Positions 48,596 to 57,008 of a stretch of 64,000 nt of DNA are shown here, one piece after another. Origin of the DNA: Streptomyces camponoticapitis (GTDB lineage Bacteria > Actinomycetota > Actinomycetes > Streptomycetales > Streptomycetaceae); assembly GCF_014646115.1 (NCBI RefSeq), contig NZ_BMMV01000011.1, positions 1-64,000 on the forward strand, given 5' to 3'. A program made the translations under genes and the position numbers. Below the pieces are notes generated by a model. That model was given only the letters and a program-made list of their open reading frames with translations, did not search any database and was not told the DNA's origin. Numbering within the stretch: the first letter of the stretch is position 1; each line of letters opens with the position of its first letter.

Positions 48596-50388
48596 ACCCC
48601 CGCTTTACTGAGGCCGATATCGCCCTTGGGGGCGTCCAGTTGCCCGGTTTCGTGGAATTCGAGCTGCTTCCTGCGGTCCGCGATGAGGCCCTCGGGGCGG
48701 AATCGCATCAGCAGGATCAGCGCGATGCCGAAGAGCAGCAGCTGGTAGTCGGACATGAACTGGAGCTTCGCCGGGATGAGGTAGAGCAGCGAGGCGCCGA
48801 TGAGGGGACCGCTGACCGTGCCCATGCCGCCGAGGATGACGGCGGCGAGCAGGAACGCCGAGTTCGGCGGGACGGCCTCGACGAACTTGTACTGGGCGGG
48901 GGTGACGGTGAAGGTCACGTGCGCCTGTACGGTGCCGGCCATGCCCGCGAGGGTGGCGCCCAGCGCGAAGGCGAGCAGCTTGAGCCGGAAGGCGTTGATG
49001 CCCATGGCCCTGGCCGCGGTCTCGTCCTCGCGGATGGCGACCCAGGCGCGGCCGATGCGCGACTGGTCGGAGCGGCGGAACACGGTCACCACGATGATCG
49101 TGAACAGCAGCATCAGCAGGTAGTAGTTGGAGAACCTGCCGAGTTCGACGCCCAGAATCGTATGTGGCTCCCCGAGGTTGAACCCGAAGAGGTCCAGGTC
49201 GGGGATGTTCGGGATGCCGTTGGAGCCGTTGGTGACATCGGGGCCCGACGATCCGTCGAGGTTCTGCATGGTGATGCGGAAGATCTCACCGAAGCCGAGC
49301 GTCACGATGGCCAGATAGTCGCCGTGCAGTCGCAGCGTCGGCGCGCCGATGACGACACCGAAGATCAGCGAGGCACCGGCGCCGCAGAGGACGGCGGCCC
49401 AGAAAGGCAGCTGGAGCCCGATGGTGGACGACGGCGATCCGGAGACGAGGGCGGCCGTGTAGGCGCCGACGCCGAGGAAGGCGACGTAACCGAGGTCGAG
49501 CAGGCCGGCGAGGCCGACGACGACGTTGAGTCCGAGCGCGACGGTGGCGAAGATCAGGATGTTCGTACCGATGGAGGCGTACGCGTCGTTGCTCTGGGTG
49601 AACGGGAAGGCGAACGCGGAGACGAACGCCGCGGTCACGGTCACGTTCTTGTGCTTCGAGGTCAGGCTCGCGAGGCGGCGGTTGAGGCCGGCACGCGAAA
49701 CGGCGGTCGCGCCGAAGGCGACGAGGAGGATGTAGCCGATGAAGAGCTCGGCGGCCTCGGTGTCGATGCCGTACGTGAAGACGAACAGGCCGAGCCCGAA
49801 GGCGGCGGCGATGATGAGGATCTCGGCCCAGCCGGGAAGCGGTGCGGCCTCCTCGGGCGTGGGCGCCTTGAACGACTGGACGAACCGCTGCCAGGCGTTG
49901 GGGCTGGGGTGCTCGTGCGCGACGTCGCTGGGGAGGCCGAGGGCCGCGACGAGCGTGATCAGCGAGGCGACGGCGGCGACGTAGCCGCCCGGTTCGAGGT
50001 TGGCGAGTCCGCCGAGTTTCACGGCGATCGCGATGACCGTGTACCAGGTGGTGGCGAACGTACCGAGGGCGAAGAGAAGGACGGGCCCGTTCTTGCCGCC
50101 GGGGGAGAGCCAGCAGAGGCCGCGTACGCCGTAACCGGCGGCGACGAAGAGCAGGGTCAGCAGCGCACCGGTGAGGGTGAGCAGCTGGAGGCCGCCGGGG
50201 TAGCCCGTGACCGTGAGGTCGCCGGGGAATTCGGCGGTCCAGGTCCAGGCGAGGAAGGTGCTCGCGAACGTCACGACGGCGCCGACCGCGGCACCGATGC
50301 TCGCCGCCGTGGGCGGCAGGCCGATGACGGGGCGGTGCTCCCGGTGGGCCGCGGGCGCGGTGGTCGTTTCGGATGTGGTGGTGGTCAT
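48592..50388 (-). CDS. livM: Branched-chain amino-acid-type ABC transporter permease LivM (long form)
   Basis: A 598-aa membrane protein, much longer than typical LivM (about 350-420). The C-terminal half is the permease: GLAGLLDLGYVAFLGVGAYTAAL, GAPTLRLHGDYLAIVTLGFGEIFRI, and VAIREDETAARAMGINAFRLKLLAFALGA, the loop contacting the ATPase. The N-terminal about 250 residues add several hydrophobic segments that actinobacterial members often have. ATG at 50388 gives the Thr-rich start MTTTTSETTTAP. Confidence 0.9.
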   Translation of the reverse strand: MTTTTSETTTAPAAHREHRPVIGLPPTAASIGAAVGAVVTFASTFLAWTWTAEFPGDLTVTGYPGGLQLLTLTGALLTLLFVAAGYGVRGLCWLSPGGKNGPVLLFALGTFATTWYTVIAIAVKLGGLANLEPGGYVAAVASLITLVAALGLPSDVAHEHPSPNAWQRFVQSFKAPTPEEAAPLPGWAEILIIAAAFGLGLFVFTYGIDTEAAELFIGYILLVAFGATAVSRAGLNRRLASLTSKHKNVTVTAAFVSAFAFPFTQSNDAYASIGTNILIFATVALGLNVVVGLAGLLDLGYVAFLGVGAYTAALVSGSPSSTIGLQLPFWAAVLCGAGASLIFGVVIGAPTLRLHGDYLAIVTLGFGEIFRITMQNLDGSSGPDVTNGSNGIPNIPDLDLFGFNLGEPHTILGVELGRFSNYYLLMLLFTIIVVTVFRRSDQSRIGRAWVAIREDETAARAMGINAFRLKLLAFALGATLAGMAGTVQAHVTFTVTPAQYKFVEAVPPNSAFLLAAVILGGMGTVSGPLIGASLLYLIPAKLQFMSDYQLLLFGIALILLMRFRPEGLIADRRKQLEFHETGQLDAPKGDIGLSKAGV

Positions 50389-50393
50389 CGGTA

Positions 50394-51323
50394 TCACGCC
50401 CTGTCCGAGACGCGTGCGCCGAGTAGACCCTGTGGCCTCAGCAGCAGTACGAGGATGAGGAGGACGAACGCCCACACGTCCTTCCAGGCGCCGCCGCCGA
50501 GCTGCGACATGCCGGGGATGTTCTCGATGTAGGCGGTGGCCATGGCCTCGGCGAGGCCGAGGACCAGGCCGCCGATCATGGCTCCGTAGATGTTGCCGAT
50601 ACCGCCGAGGACCGCGGCAGTGAAGGCCTTGAGTCCGGCGATGAAGCCCATCTTGAAGTTGACCTCGCCGTACTTGAGGCCGTGGGCGACCGCCGCGATG
50701 GCGGCGAAGGCGGCACCGATGGCGAACGCGGTGACGATGATGCGGTCGGTGTTGATACCCATCAGCTTGGCCGTGTCCGGGTCCTGCGACGTGGCCTGCA
50801 TGGCGCGCCCGGTGCGGGTCTTGGAGACGAACACGCCGAGCGTGATCATGCACAGGGGCGCGGCGATGAGCAGGAAGAGGTCACCGCGGCTGATCGCGAA
50901 CGCGCCGAAGTCGAGCCTGCCGCCCTCGAACTCGGGGAAGGGGCGGGACTTCGTGGCGTCCGGGTAGAAGGCCCAGATGGCTTGCTGCAGTGCGATGGAG
51001 AGGCCGATCGCGGTGATCAGTGGCGCGAGCCTGGGCGCGTCGCGCAGGGGCCGGTAGGCGAAGCGTTCGGCTCCTACGGCGACGAGCACGGAACAGGCCA
51101 TCGCCATGAGGATCATGAGGGGCAGTGCGATGAGCAGACTGGTACCGCTGGGCAACCAGAGAAATGCGGTCAGCGCACCGAAGCCGCCGATCATGAAGAT
51201 CTCGCCATGGGCGAAATTGATGAGCTGGACTATGCCATAGACCATCGTGTAACCGATTGCGATGAGTCCGTACAGCGCGCCGAGTAGCAGGCCGTTGGCA
51301 AGTTGCTGCGGCAGATCGTTCAC
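50394..51323 (-). CDS. livH: Branched-chain amino-acid-type ABC transporter permease LivH
   Basis: A 309-aa membrane protein with about eight hydrophobic segments: LLGALYGLIAIGYTMVYGIVQLINFAHGEIFMIGGF at the start is the LivH signature, and MQATSQDPDTAKLMGINTDRIIVTAFAIGAAFA is the ATPase-coupling loop. GTG at 51323 follows GGAGGCC. A strong hairpin lies between it and livK upstream. Confidence 0.93.
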   Translation of the reverse strand: MNDLPQQLANGLLLGALYGLIAIGYTMVYGIVQLINFAHGEIFMIGGFGALTAFLWLPSGTSLLIALPLMILMAMACSVLVAVGAERFAYRPLRDAPRLAPLITAIGLSIALQQAIWAFYPDATKSRPFPEFEGGRLDFGAFAISRGDLFLLIAAPLCMITLGVFVSKTRTGRAMQATSQDPDTAKLMGINTDRIIVTAFAIGAAFAAIAAVAHGLKYGEVNFKMGFIAGLKAFTAAVLGGIGNIYGAMIGGLVLGLAEAMATAYIENIPGMSQLGGGAWKDVWAFVLLILVLLLRPQGLLGARVSDRA

Positions 51324-51360
51324 CGCGGGGCCTCCGAATGAGTGGGGTCAGATACGGCCG

Positions 51361-51386
51361 CGCGGGGGCGCTGTGGCGCCCCCGCG
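51361..51386 (-). terminator. Hairpin between livK and livH (possible attenuating terminator)
   Basis: CGCGGGGGCGC (51361-51371) and GCGCCCCCGCG (51376-51386) form a perfect 11-bp stem with loop TGTG in the 103-nt gap between the binding-protein gene and the permease gene. No T tract follows. It would let the abundant binding protein be made in excess over the membrane parts. Confidence 0.65.
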
Positions 51387-51426
51387 CGGTGGTAGGTCCT
51401 ACAGGAGGGAGGGCTGGTGAGCCCGG

Positions 51427-52665
51427 TCAGCCCTCGAACACGCCCGTCTTGACGGGCACGTGCTTGCCGGCCTTCACCTCGTAGAGGGAGAGCTGCTTGT
51501 TCACGGTGTCGCCGTACTCGTCGAATCCGACCGTGCCGGTGACGCCGTCGAACTTGACGTCCTGCATGGCCTCGGTGATCTGCTTGCGCGCGTCCTTGAC
51601 GTCGCCGGGCAGCTCACCGTCGTTCTTCTCCACGACTGCCTTCACGGCCTGGATGATCGCCCAGGTCGAGTCGTAGGCGTAGCCGCCGTACGCCTCGAAC
51701 GCGCCGTCGTAGCCGCCGGCCGCGTAGTCCTTGATGAACGTCTTGGCGGTTTCCAGGGTCTCCAGGGGCGCGCCCACGGAACTGGCGACGTCGCCTTCGG
51801 AGTTCTTCTTGGCCAGCTTGATGTACTCGGCGCTGAAGAGAGCGTCACCACCGACGGTGGGGATCTTCGCGCCGGCGTTCTTGATCTGGCTGGCCAGCGG
51901 GGCGCCGGCCGGGTACTCGCCGCCGTAGTAGACGAAGTCGGCGTCCTTCTGGGCTACCTTGCTCGCGACGGACGAGAAGTCCTTGTCGTCCGGGTTGATG
52001 TGGTCGGTGCCCACCACCGTGCCACCGAGCTTCTTGAACTCGGCGGAGAAGGTGGCGGCGAGACCGGCTCCGTAGGTCTTCTTGTCATCGATGACATAGA
52101 CCTTCTTGAGCTTCTTCTCGTTGAACATGTACTGCGCGGCGTACGGGCCCTGAATGGCGTCCGTGGTGGCCGTACGGAAGTACGTGTCGAAGCCCCGGAC
52201 CTTCTTGCCGGTCTGCCAGTCCTTGCCCTGAGTCATCTCGGGGTTGGTGTTGGCGGGCGAGACCTGGACCAGGTTGTCGTTGGCGAAGACCTTCTGCATG
52301 GCCTGGCCGACGTCGGAGTTCAGGGGGCCGACAACGCCCATGACGTCCTGGTTGCCGACGAGCTTCGTGGCGTTCTGCTGGCCGGTGGCGGCCTGGGCGA
52401 CGTCGTCCAGGGACTCCAGCTTGAAGGTGATGCCTTCGACTTCGTTGTTCTTGTTGGCCGTCTTGACGGCGAGGTCGGCGGAGTTCTTGATGCCCTGGCC
52501 GAGCGCGGAGAGGTCTCCGGTCAGCGGCGCGTCGAGGCCGATGACGACGGTCTTCTTTCCGCCGCCGCCGCCCTCGCTGCTGTCGTCGCGGGAGCCGCAA
52601 GCCGAAAGCGTGAGGGCTCCTACAGTGACAGCAGTGGTGACTATGAACAAGGAACGGTGACGCAC
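51427..52665 (-). CDS. livK: Branched-chain amino-acid-type ABC transporter substrate-binding lipoprotein
   Basis: A 412-aa extracytoplasmic lipoprotein. The signal ends in LSAC with Cys23 as lipidation site, then a Gly/Ser linker. The Leu/Ile/Val-binding fold shows VVIGLDAPLTGDLSALGQGIKNSADLAV, VVGPLNSDVGQAMQKVF, KKVYVIDDKKTYGAGLAATF and YYGGEYPAGAPLASQIKN. GTG at 52665 follows GGGAAAGGA; a longer upstream frame is rejected. The exact ligand (branched-chain amino acid or another small amide) is not fixed by the sequence. Confidence 0.93.
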   Translation of the reverse strand: MRHRSLFIVTTAVTVGALTLSACGSRDDSSEGGGGGKKTVVIGLDAPLTGDLSALGQGIKNSADLAVKTANKNNEVEGITFKLESLDDVAQAATGQQNATKLVGNQDVMGVVGPLNSDVGQAMQKVFANDNLVQVSPANTNPEMTQGKDWQTGKKVRGFDTYFRTATTDAIQGPYAAQYMFNEKKLKKVYVIDDKKTYGAGLAATFSAEFKKLGGTVVGTDHINPDDKDFSSVASKVAQKDADFVYYGGEYPAGAPLASQIKNAGAKIPTVGGDALFSAEYIKLAKKNSEGDVASSVGAPLETLETAKTFIKDYAAGGYDGAFEAYGGYAYDSTWAIIQAVKAVVEKNDGELPGDVKDARKQITEAMQDVKFDGVTGTVGFDEYGDTVNKQLSLYEVKAGKHVPVKTGVFEG

Positions 52666-52934
52666 GATCAGTCCTTTCCCCTGGCACGGCTGTCCCTGAT
52701 TGGGAAGCCGGGTCGAGCGCTGGAACCGAACTGAAAGGAATCCGGTGGCGCGGTGACTGGCCGTGACTCTAAGCGCGCTGGTGGGGGTGGTGCAGAGGTG
52801 GGACCAAGGATGTGACGCTCTTGTTATGACGGAAGCGTGATGAAGCCCGCGACGGAGGGGAAAGACGTGTGATTTGAGACTGTTGGTGAGTCCACATAGT
52901 GAGAACCAGCAGGACCGGACCGGTAGTCGGCCGA

Positions 52935-53531
52935 CTACGGAACGGAGTGGACGCATGCCTTTCCGATGGCCGCGCCGAGGTCTTCCGGGTATCCGCCGCC
53001 GAGGATCCGACTCTGTTTCTGGACGGCCCGGTCATTACGCAACGTGACATCCAGGAAAGGGAGTCCGGTGTTCCGAGGCACTTCCCCGCAGTCGAGCACA
53101 TAGACGGTCACCAGCACCTCGCGGGAGTCTCCGGCCGCCACGGTGAACGGCGCCGGCGGCTCGGTCGAAACGGCCAGCGCCGGGGACGGCTGGGTGATGG
53201 CGTCGACCGTGACACGCCGGCCGGGTTCGGTCGAGATGCTGACGCCGAAGGTGAACGCCCCCATGTGCCCGCTCCTCGGCGCCGCGCCCCCGTAGGCGAA
53301 GCCAACTACCTGCGACGGCCAGGGCGGTGGTGGCCCGGGGGGCGGCGAGGGGGCCGTCAGGACGTACACGCAGCCGCCCGCCGTGAGGGTCGCGGCGACG
53401 CCCAGCGCGGCCTTGCGGCGGTGCCGCGGAGGCACCGTGAGACGGAGGCGAGGCCGCGTCGCACCCGTGAGCGGGGCCGCGGGATGGTGATAGGTGTCCT
53501 CGCCCGGTTCGACGGGGCCGATACCGCTCAT
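52935..53531 (-). CDS. Hypothetical single-pass membrane protein
   Basis: A 198-aa protein. Residues 1-45 are cytoplasmic and end in basic PPRHRRKA; one hydrophobic segment (ALGVAATLTAGGCVYVLTAP) follows, then a Pro-rich spacer and an external beta-rich domain of about 130 residues (FTFGVSISTEPGRRVTVDAI and EVLVTVYVLDCGEVPRNTGLPFLDVTLRN) with two Cys. I do not recognise the family. The intergenic 52666-52934 upstream of livK and 53532-53802 hold nothing else I can define. Confidence 0.65.
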   Translation of the reverse strand: MSGIGPVEPGEDTYHHPAAPLTGATRPRLRLTVPPRHRRKAALGVAATLTAGGCVYVLTAPSPPPGPPPPWPSQVVGFAYGGAAPRSGHMGAFTFGVSISTEPGRRVTVDAITQPSPALAVSTEPPAPFTVAAGDSREVLVTVYVLDCGEVPRNTGLPFLDVTLRNDRAVQKQSRILGGGYPEDLGAAIGKACVHSVP

Positions 53532-53802
53532 GCGCCGACGCTACTGCGCTTCGGGCGCCACGACAATGGATCGCCCCGCAGGGCGTAACACAACGTCACC
53601 ATCGAGGGTCCCACCTGGCTCTCCCTCGCCGGGCTCCGGCGGCGGGCGGGGCACCGCGGAAGTCCCGGCGGACCTTCGTTTCCGCCGTGTTTCGCGGCCG
53701 TCCGACGCCGGTCGCGCGTCTCACCTGTTGGTCACCGCGGGCCCCGGGAGGCCCGTTCGGTGCCATCCCCGGCCCGCTTGAGCATCCCTTGAGGTTCGCC
53801 CC

Positions 53803-54306
53803 TCAGCCGTCTTTCCGTGCCATGAATCCGGTGCCGTCGCCGCTCTGGAGAAGACACGTCAACCGGGCCGTGCACACCCGCTTCCCCTGTTCGTCGGTGA
53901 TCACGATCTCGTACGTCGCGGTGGACCGGCCCCGGTGGAGCGGGGTCGCGACACCGGTCACCACTCCGCCGCGCGCGCCGCGGTGATGCGTGCAGTTGAG
54001 GTCCACGCCCACGGCGATCTTGTCGCGCCCGCCGTGGAGCATCGCGCCGATGGAGCCGAGGGTCTCGGCGAGTACGGCGGAGGCGCCGCCGTGCAGCAGC
54101 CCGTACGGCTGGGTGTTGCCCTCCACCGGCATGGTGGCGACGACGCGTTCGGGGGACGCCTCGGTGACCTTCAGGCCCATCCGGCTGCCGAGGTCCCCGG
54201 CGGAGAAGAGCGACGTCAGGTCGGTGTCGTACGGCGCGTACTCGTCGACGACCTCCTTCGGGAACGTCGCCGCCGACTCGTCGTTCGCTTCTGGCTGTTC
54301 ACCCAT
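53803..54306 (-). CDS. PaaI-type hotdog-fold thioesterase
   Basis: A 167-aa enzyme of the PaaI/HGG family that cleaves acyl-CoA or aryl-CoA thioesters. The core is VEGNTQPYGLLHGGASAVLAETLGSIGA, with the HGG motif and the catalytic acidic residue after it, then VGVDLNCTHHRGARGGVVTGVATPLHRGRSTATYEIVITDE. ATG at 54306 (MGEQPEAND) is favoured because GGAG lies upstream; ATG at 54348 is the longest option and lacks a ribosome site. Substrate unknown. Confidence 0.82.
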   Translation of the reverse strand: MGEQPEANDESAATFPKEVVDEYAPYDTDLTSLFSAGDLGSRMGLKVTEASPERVVATMPVEGNTQPYGLLHGGASAVLAETLGSIGAMLHGGRDKIAVGVDLNCTHHRGARGGVVTGVATPLHRGRSTATYEIVITDEQGKRVCTARLTCLLQSGDGTGFMARKDG

Positions 54307-54519
54307 GGGCCCGGCTCCGATCGGCTGTGTGGTGCGATACGTGTTCATTGCATGTTTCGGTGCGTTCCGCCGCGCGATTCGGCGACCGGCCTCCGTGCGT
54401 GGGTCCGCGCGCGCCGGTACGCACCGTCTTATCAGATGGCTGAGCGAACGCTTAGGTGGGGCGTGCGCTCGGACGGACCGACGCGCGGACCGGACCGGGG
54501 AGTTCCGCCGGCGGTGCTG

Positions 54520-56862
54520 TCAGCGGTGCTCGAAGCGCACCACGACGGACTTGCTCGCCGGGGTGTTGCTGGTGTCGGCCGTGGAGTCGAGCGGCACCAG
54601 CACGTTCGTCTCCGGGTAGTAGGCGGCGGCGCAGCCGAGGGCCGTGGGGTAGTGCACCACCCGGAAACCGCTCGCCCGTCGTTCGACACCGTCCTTCCAC
54701 TCGCTGACGAGATCCGTGTACGAGCCGTCGGCCAGGCCCAGTCGGCGTGCGTCGTCCGGATTCACCAGCACGACGCGGCGGCCGCCCTTGATGCCCCGGT
54801 AGCGGTCGTCGAGCCCGTAGATCGTGGTGTTGTACTGGTCGTGCGAGCGCAGCGTCTGGAGCAGCAGCCGGCCTTCCGGCAGCGCCGGGTACTCGACGGG
54901 CGCGGCGGTGAAGTTGGCCTTGCCGGTGGAGGTGGGGAAGCGCCGTTCGTCGCGCGGCGCGTGCGGGAGCTGGAAACCGCCGGGCCTGGCGACGCGTTCG
55001 TTGAAGTCCTCGAAGCCGGGAACGACACGCGATATCCGGTCGCGGATCGAGCCGTAGTCCTTCTCGAAGTCCTCCCAGGGAGTCAGCGACTCCGGGCCGA
55101 GGACGGCGCGCGCCATCCGGGCGACGATCGCGGGCTCGGACAGCAGGTGCGGGCTCGCGGGGGCGAGGTTGCCGCGCGAGGCGTGCACCATGCCCATCGA
55201 GTCCTCCACGGTCACGACCTGCCTGCCGCCCGCCTGCACGTCCTTGTCCGTACGGCCGAGGGTCGGCAGGATCAGGGCGCGCGCGCCGGTCACCGCGTGC
55301 GAGCGGTTGAGCTTGGTCGAGACGTGCACGGTCAGCCGCGCGTTGCGCATCGCCGCCTCCGTCACCTCCGTGTCCGGCGACGCCGAGACGAAGTTGCCGC
55401 CCATGGCGAAGAAGACCTTCGCGTCGCCGTCGCGCAGCGCCCGGATGGCCCGGACGACGTCGTAGCCGTGGTGACGCGGCGAGGTGATCCCGAACTCCCG
55501 GTCCAGGGCGTCGAGGAAGGCCGGCGCGGGCCGCTCGAATATGCCCATGGTGCGGTCGCCCTGGACGTTGGAGTGTCCGCGCACGGGGCACACCCCCGCG
55601 CCGGGCCGGCCCACATTGCCGCGCAGCAGAAGGAAGTTGACGACCTCGCGGATGGTCGCGACCGAGTGCTTGTGCTGCGTCAGGCCCATCGCCCAGCAGA
55701 CGATGGTGCGCTTGGACGCCAGCACCATGGACAGCGCGCGCTCTATGTCGGCGCGGTCGAGACCCGTCGCGATGAGTGTCTCGTCCCAGTCGGCGGCCCG
55801 CGCGGCGGCGGCGAACTCCCCGAAGCCGTGGGTGTGCTCGGCGACGAACGCCTCGTCGACGGCGGACGGGTCCTCCTCGGCGGCCTCCAGGATCAGCTTG
55901 TTCAGCAGCCGGAAGAGGGCCTGGTCGCCGCCGATGCGGATCTGGAGGAACAGGTCGTTGAGCGCCGCGCCCTTGATCATGCCCTGCGGCGTCTGCGGAT
56001 TCTTGAACCGCTCCATGCCGGCCTCGGGCAGCGGATTCACCGAGATTATCTTCGCGCCCGCGGCCTTGGCCTTCTCCAGGGCGGAGAGCATCCGGGGGTG
56101 GTTGGTCCCCGGGTTCTGCCCGGCGACGATGATCAGGTCGGCCTGGTGCATGTCCTCCAGGGACACGCTGCCCTTGCCGACGCCCAGGGTCTCGGAGAGC
56201 GCCGAACCGGACGACTCGTGGCACATGTTGGAGCAGTCCGGCAGATTGTTCGTACCGAACTCGCGGGCGAACAGCTGGAACAGGAAGGCAGCCTCGTTGC
56301 TCGTACGGCCCGAGGTGTAGAACAGCGCCTCGTCGGGGGAGTCCAGCGCGTTGAGTTCCTCGGCGATGATCGCGAACGCGCGCTCCCAGCTCACCGGTTC
56401 GTAGCGGTCACCGCCGCCCTCACCGCTGCCGGCTCCACCGCCGCCGTTGTCGCCGTGCGCGCTGCCGCCCGCGCCGCGCTCCAGGAGCATCGGCTGGGTG
56501 ATACGGCCCTGCTGGCCCAGCCAGTAGCCGCTGCGCCTCGCCAGATCGGCGACCGGGTGCGCGGCGAAGAAGTCCGGCGTCACCCGGCGGAGCGTCGCCT
56601 CCTCGGCCACCGCCTTCACACCGTTCTCGCAGAACTCCGCCGTATGCCGGTGGTCGCCCTCCGGCCACGCGCAGCCCGGACAGTCGAAGCCGTCCTTCTG
56701 GTTGACCTTGAGCAGCGTCCGCGCCGCGCGCCGCACGCCCATCTGCTGCTGGGCCACCCGCAGCGAATGCGCCACGGCCGGCAGCCCGGCCGCGCTGTGC
56801 TGCGGGTCGGCGACCTGCGGCGCGTCCTGGACCGGGTCACCTGAAGGCGGCTTGCGTGCCAT
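54520..56862 (-). CDS. FdhF/YdeP-type molybdopterin oxidoreductase
   Basis: A 780-aa cytoplasmic molybdoenzyme of the DMSO-reductase superfamily. FDCPGCAWPEGDHRHTAEFCENG near residue 65 is the family's Cys cluster region; YTSGRTSNEAAFLFQLFAREFGTNNLPDCSNMCHESSG and QNPGTNHPRMLSALEKAKAAGAKIISVNPLPE bind the cofactor; RGNVGRPGAGVCPVRGHSNVQGDRTMGI is typical of the YdeP branch. Members act with formate or in acid resistance; the substrate here is unknown. ATG at 56862 follows GAGGGAGAGC. It is divergent from polA, with 146 nt between them. Confidence 0.9.
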   Translation of the reverse strand: MARKPPSGDPVQDAPQVADPQHSAAGLPAVAHSLRVAQQQMGVRRAARTLLKVNQKDGFDCPGCAWPEGDHRHTAEFCENGVKAVAEEATLRRVTPDFFAAHPVADLARRSGYWLGQQGRITQPMLLERGAGGSAHGDNGGGGAGSGEGGGDRYEPVSWERAFAIIAEELNALDSPDEALFYTSGRTSNEAAFLFQLFAREFGTNNLPDCSNMCHESSGSALSETLGVGKGSVSLEDMHQADLIIVAGQNPGTNHPRMLSALEKAKAAGAKIISVNPLPEAGMERFKNPQTPQGMIKGAALNDLFLQIRIGGDQALFRLLNKLILEAAEEDPSAVDEAFVAEHTHGFGEFAAAARAADWDETLIATGLDRADIERALSMVLASKRTIVCWAMGLTQHKHSVATIREVVNFLLLRGNVGRPGAGVCPVRGHSNVQGDRTMGIFERPAPAFLDALDREFGITSPRHHGYDVVRAIRALRDGDAKVFFAMGGNFVSASPDTEVTEAAMRNARLTVHVSTKLNRSHAVTGARALILPTLGRTDKDVQAGGRQVVTVEDSMGMVHASRGNLAPASPHLLSEPAIVARMARAVLGPESLTPWEDFEKDYGSIRDRISRVVPGFEDFNERVARPGGFQLPHAPRDERRFPTSTGKANFTAAPVEYPALPEGRLLLQTLRSHDQYNTTIYGLDDRYRGIKGGRRVVLVNPDDARRLGLADGSYTDLVSEWKDGVERRASGFRVVHYPTALGCAAAYYPETNVLVPLDSTADTSNTPASKSVVVRFEHR

Positions 56863-57008
56863 CACGCTCTCCCTCACTCGTACGACGGGACTCGTCCCGC
56901 GATTCCGTCCCCGACAACTCTCCCCCCGATCCTGTCACGCACCGCCGGGGGCCCCTCGGGGTGGAGCGCGGGTCAGGATTGTCAGTGGGGCGTGGCAGGA
57001 TCGGGTAC

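Noticed and set aside
48640..50532. 630-aa acidic Glu/Gly-rich plus-strand frame over livM
   Set aside because: Complement of membrane-protein codons; no ribosome site and no family features.
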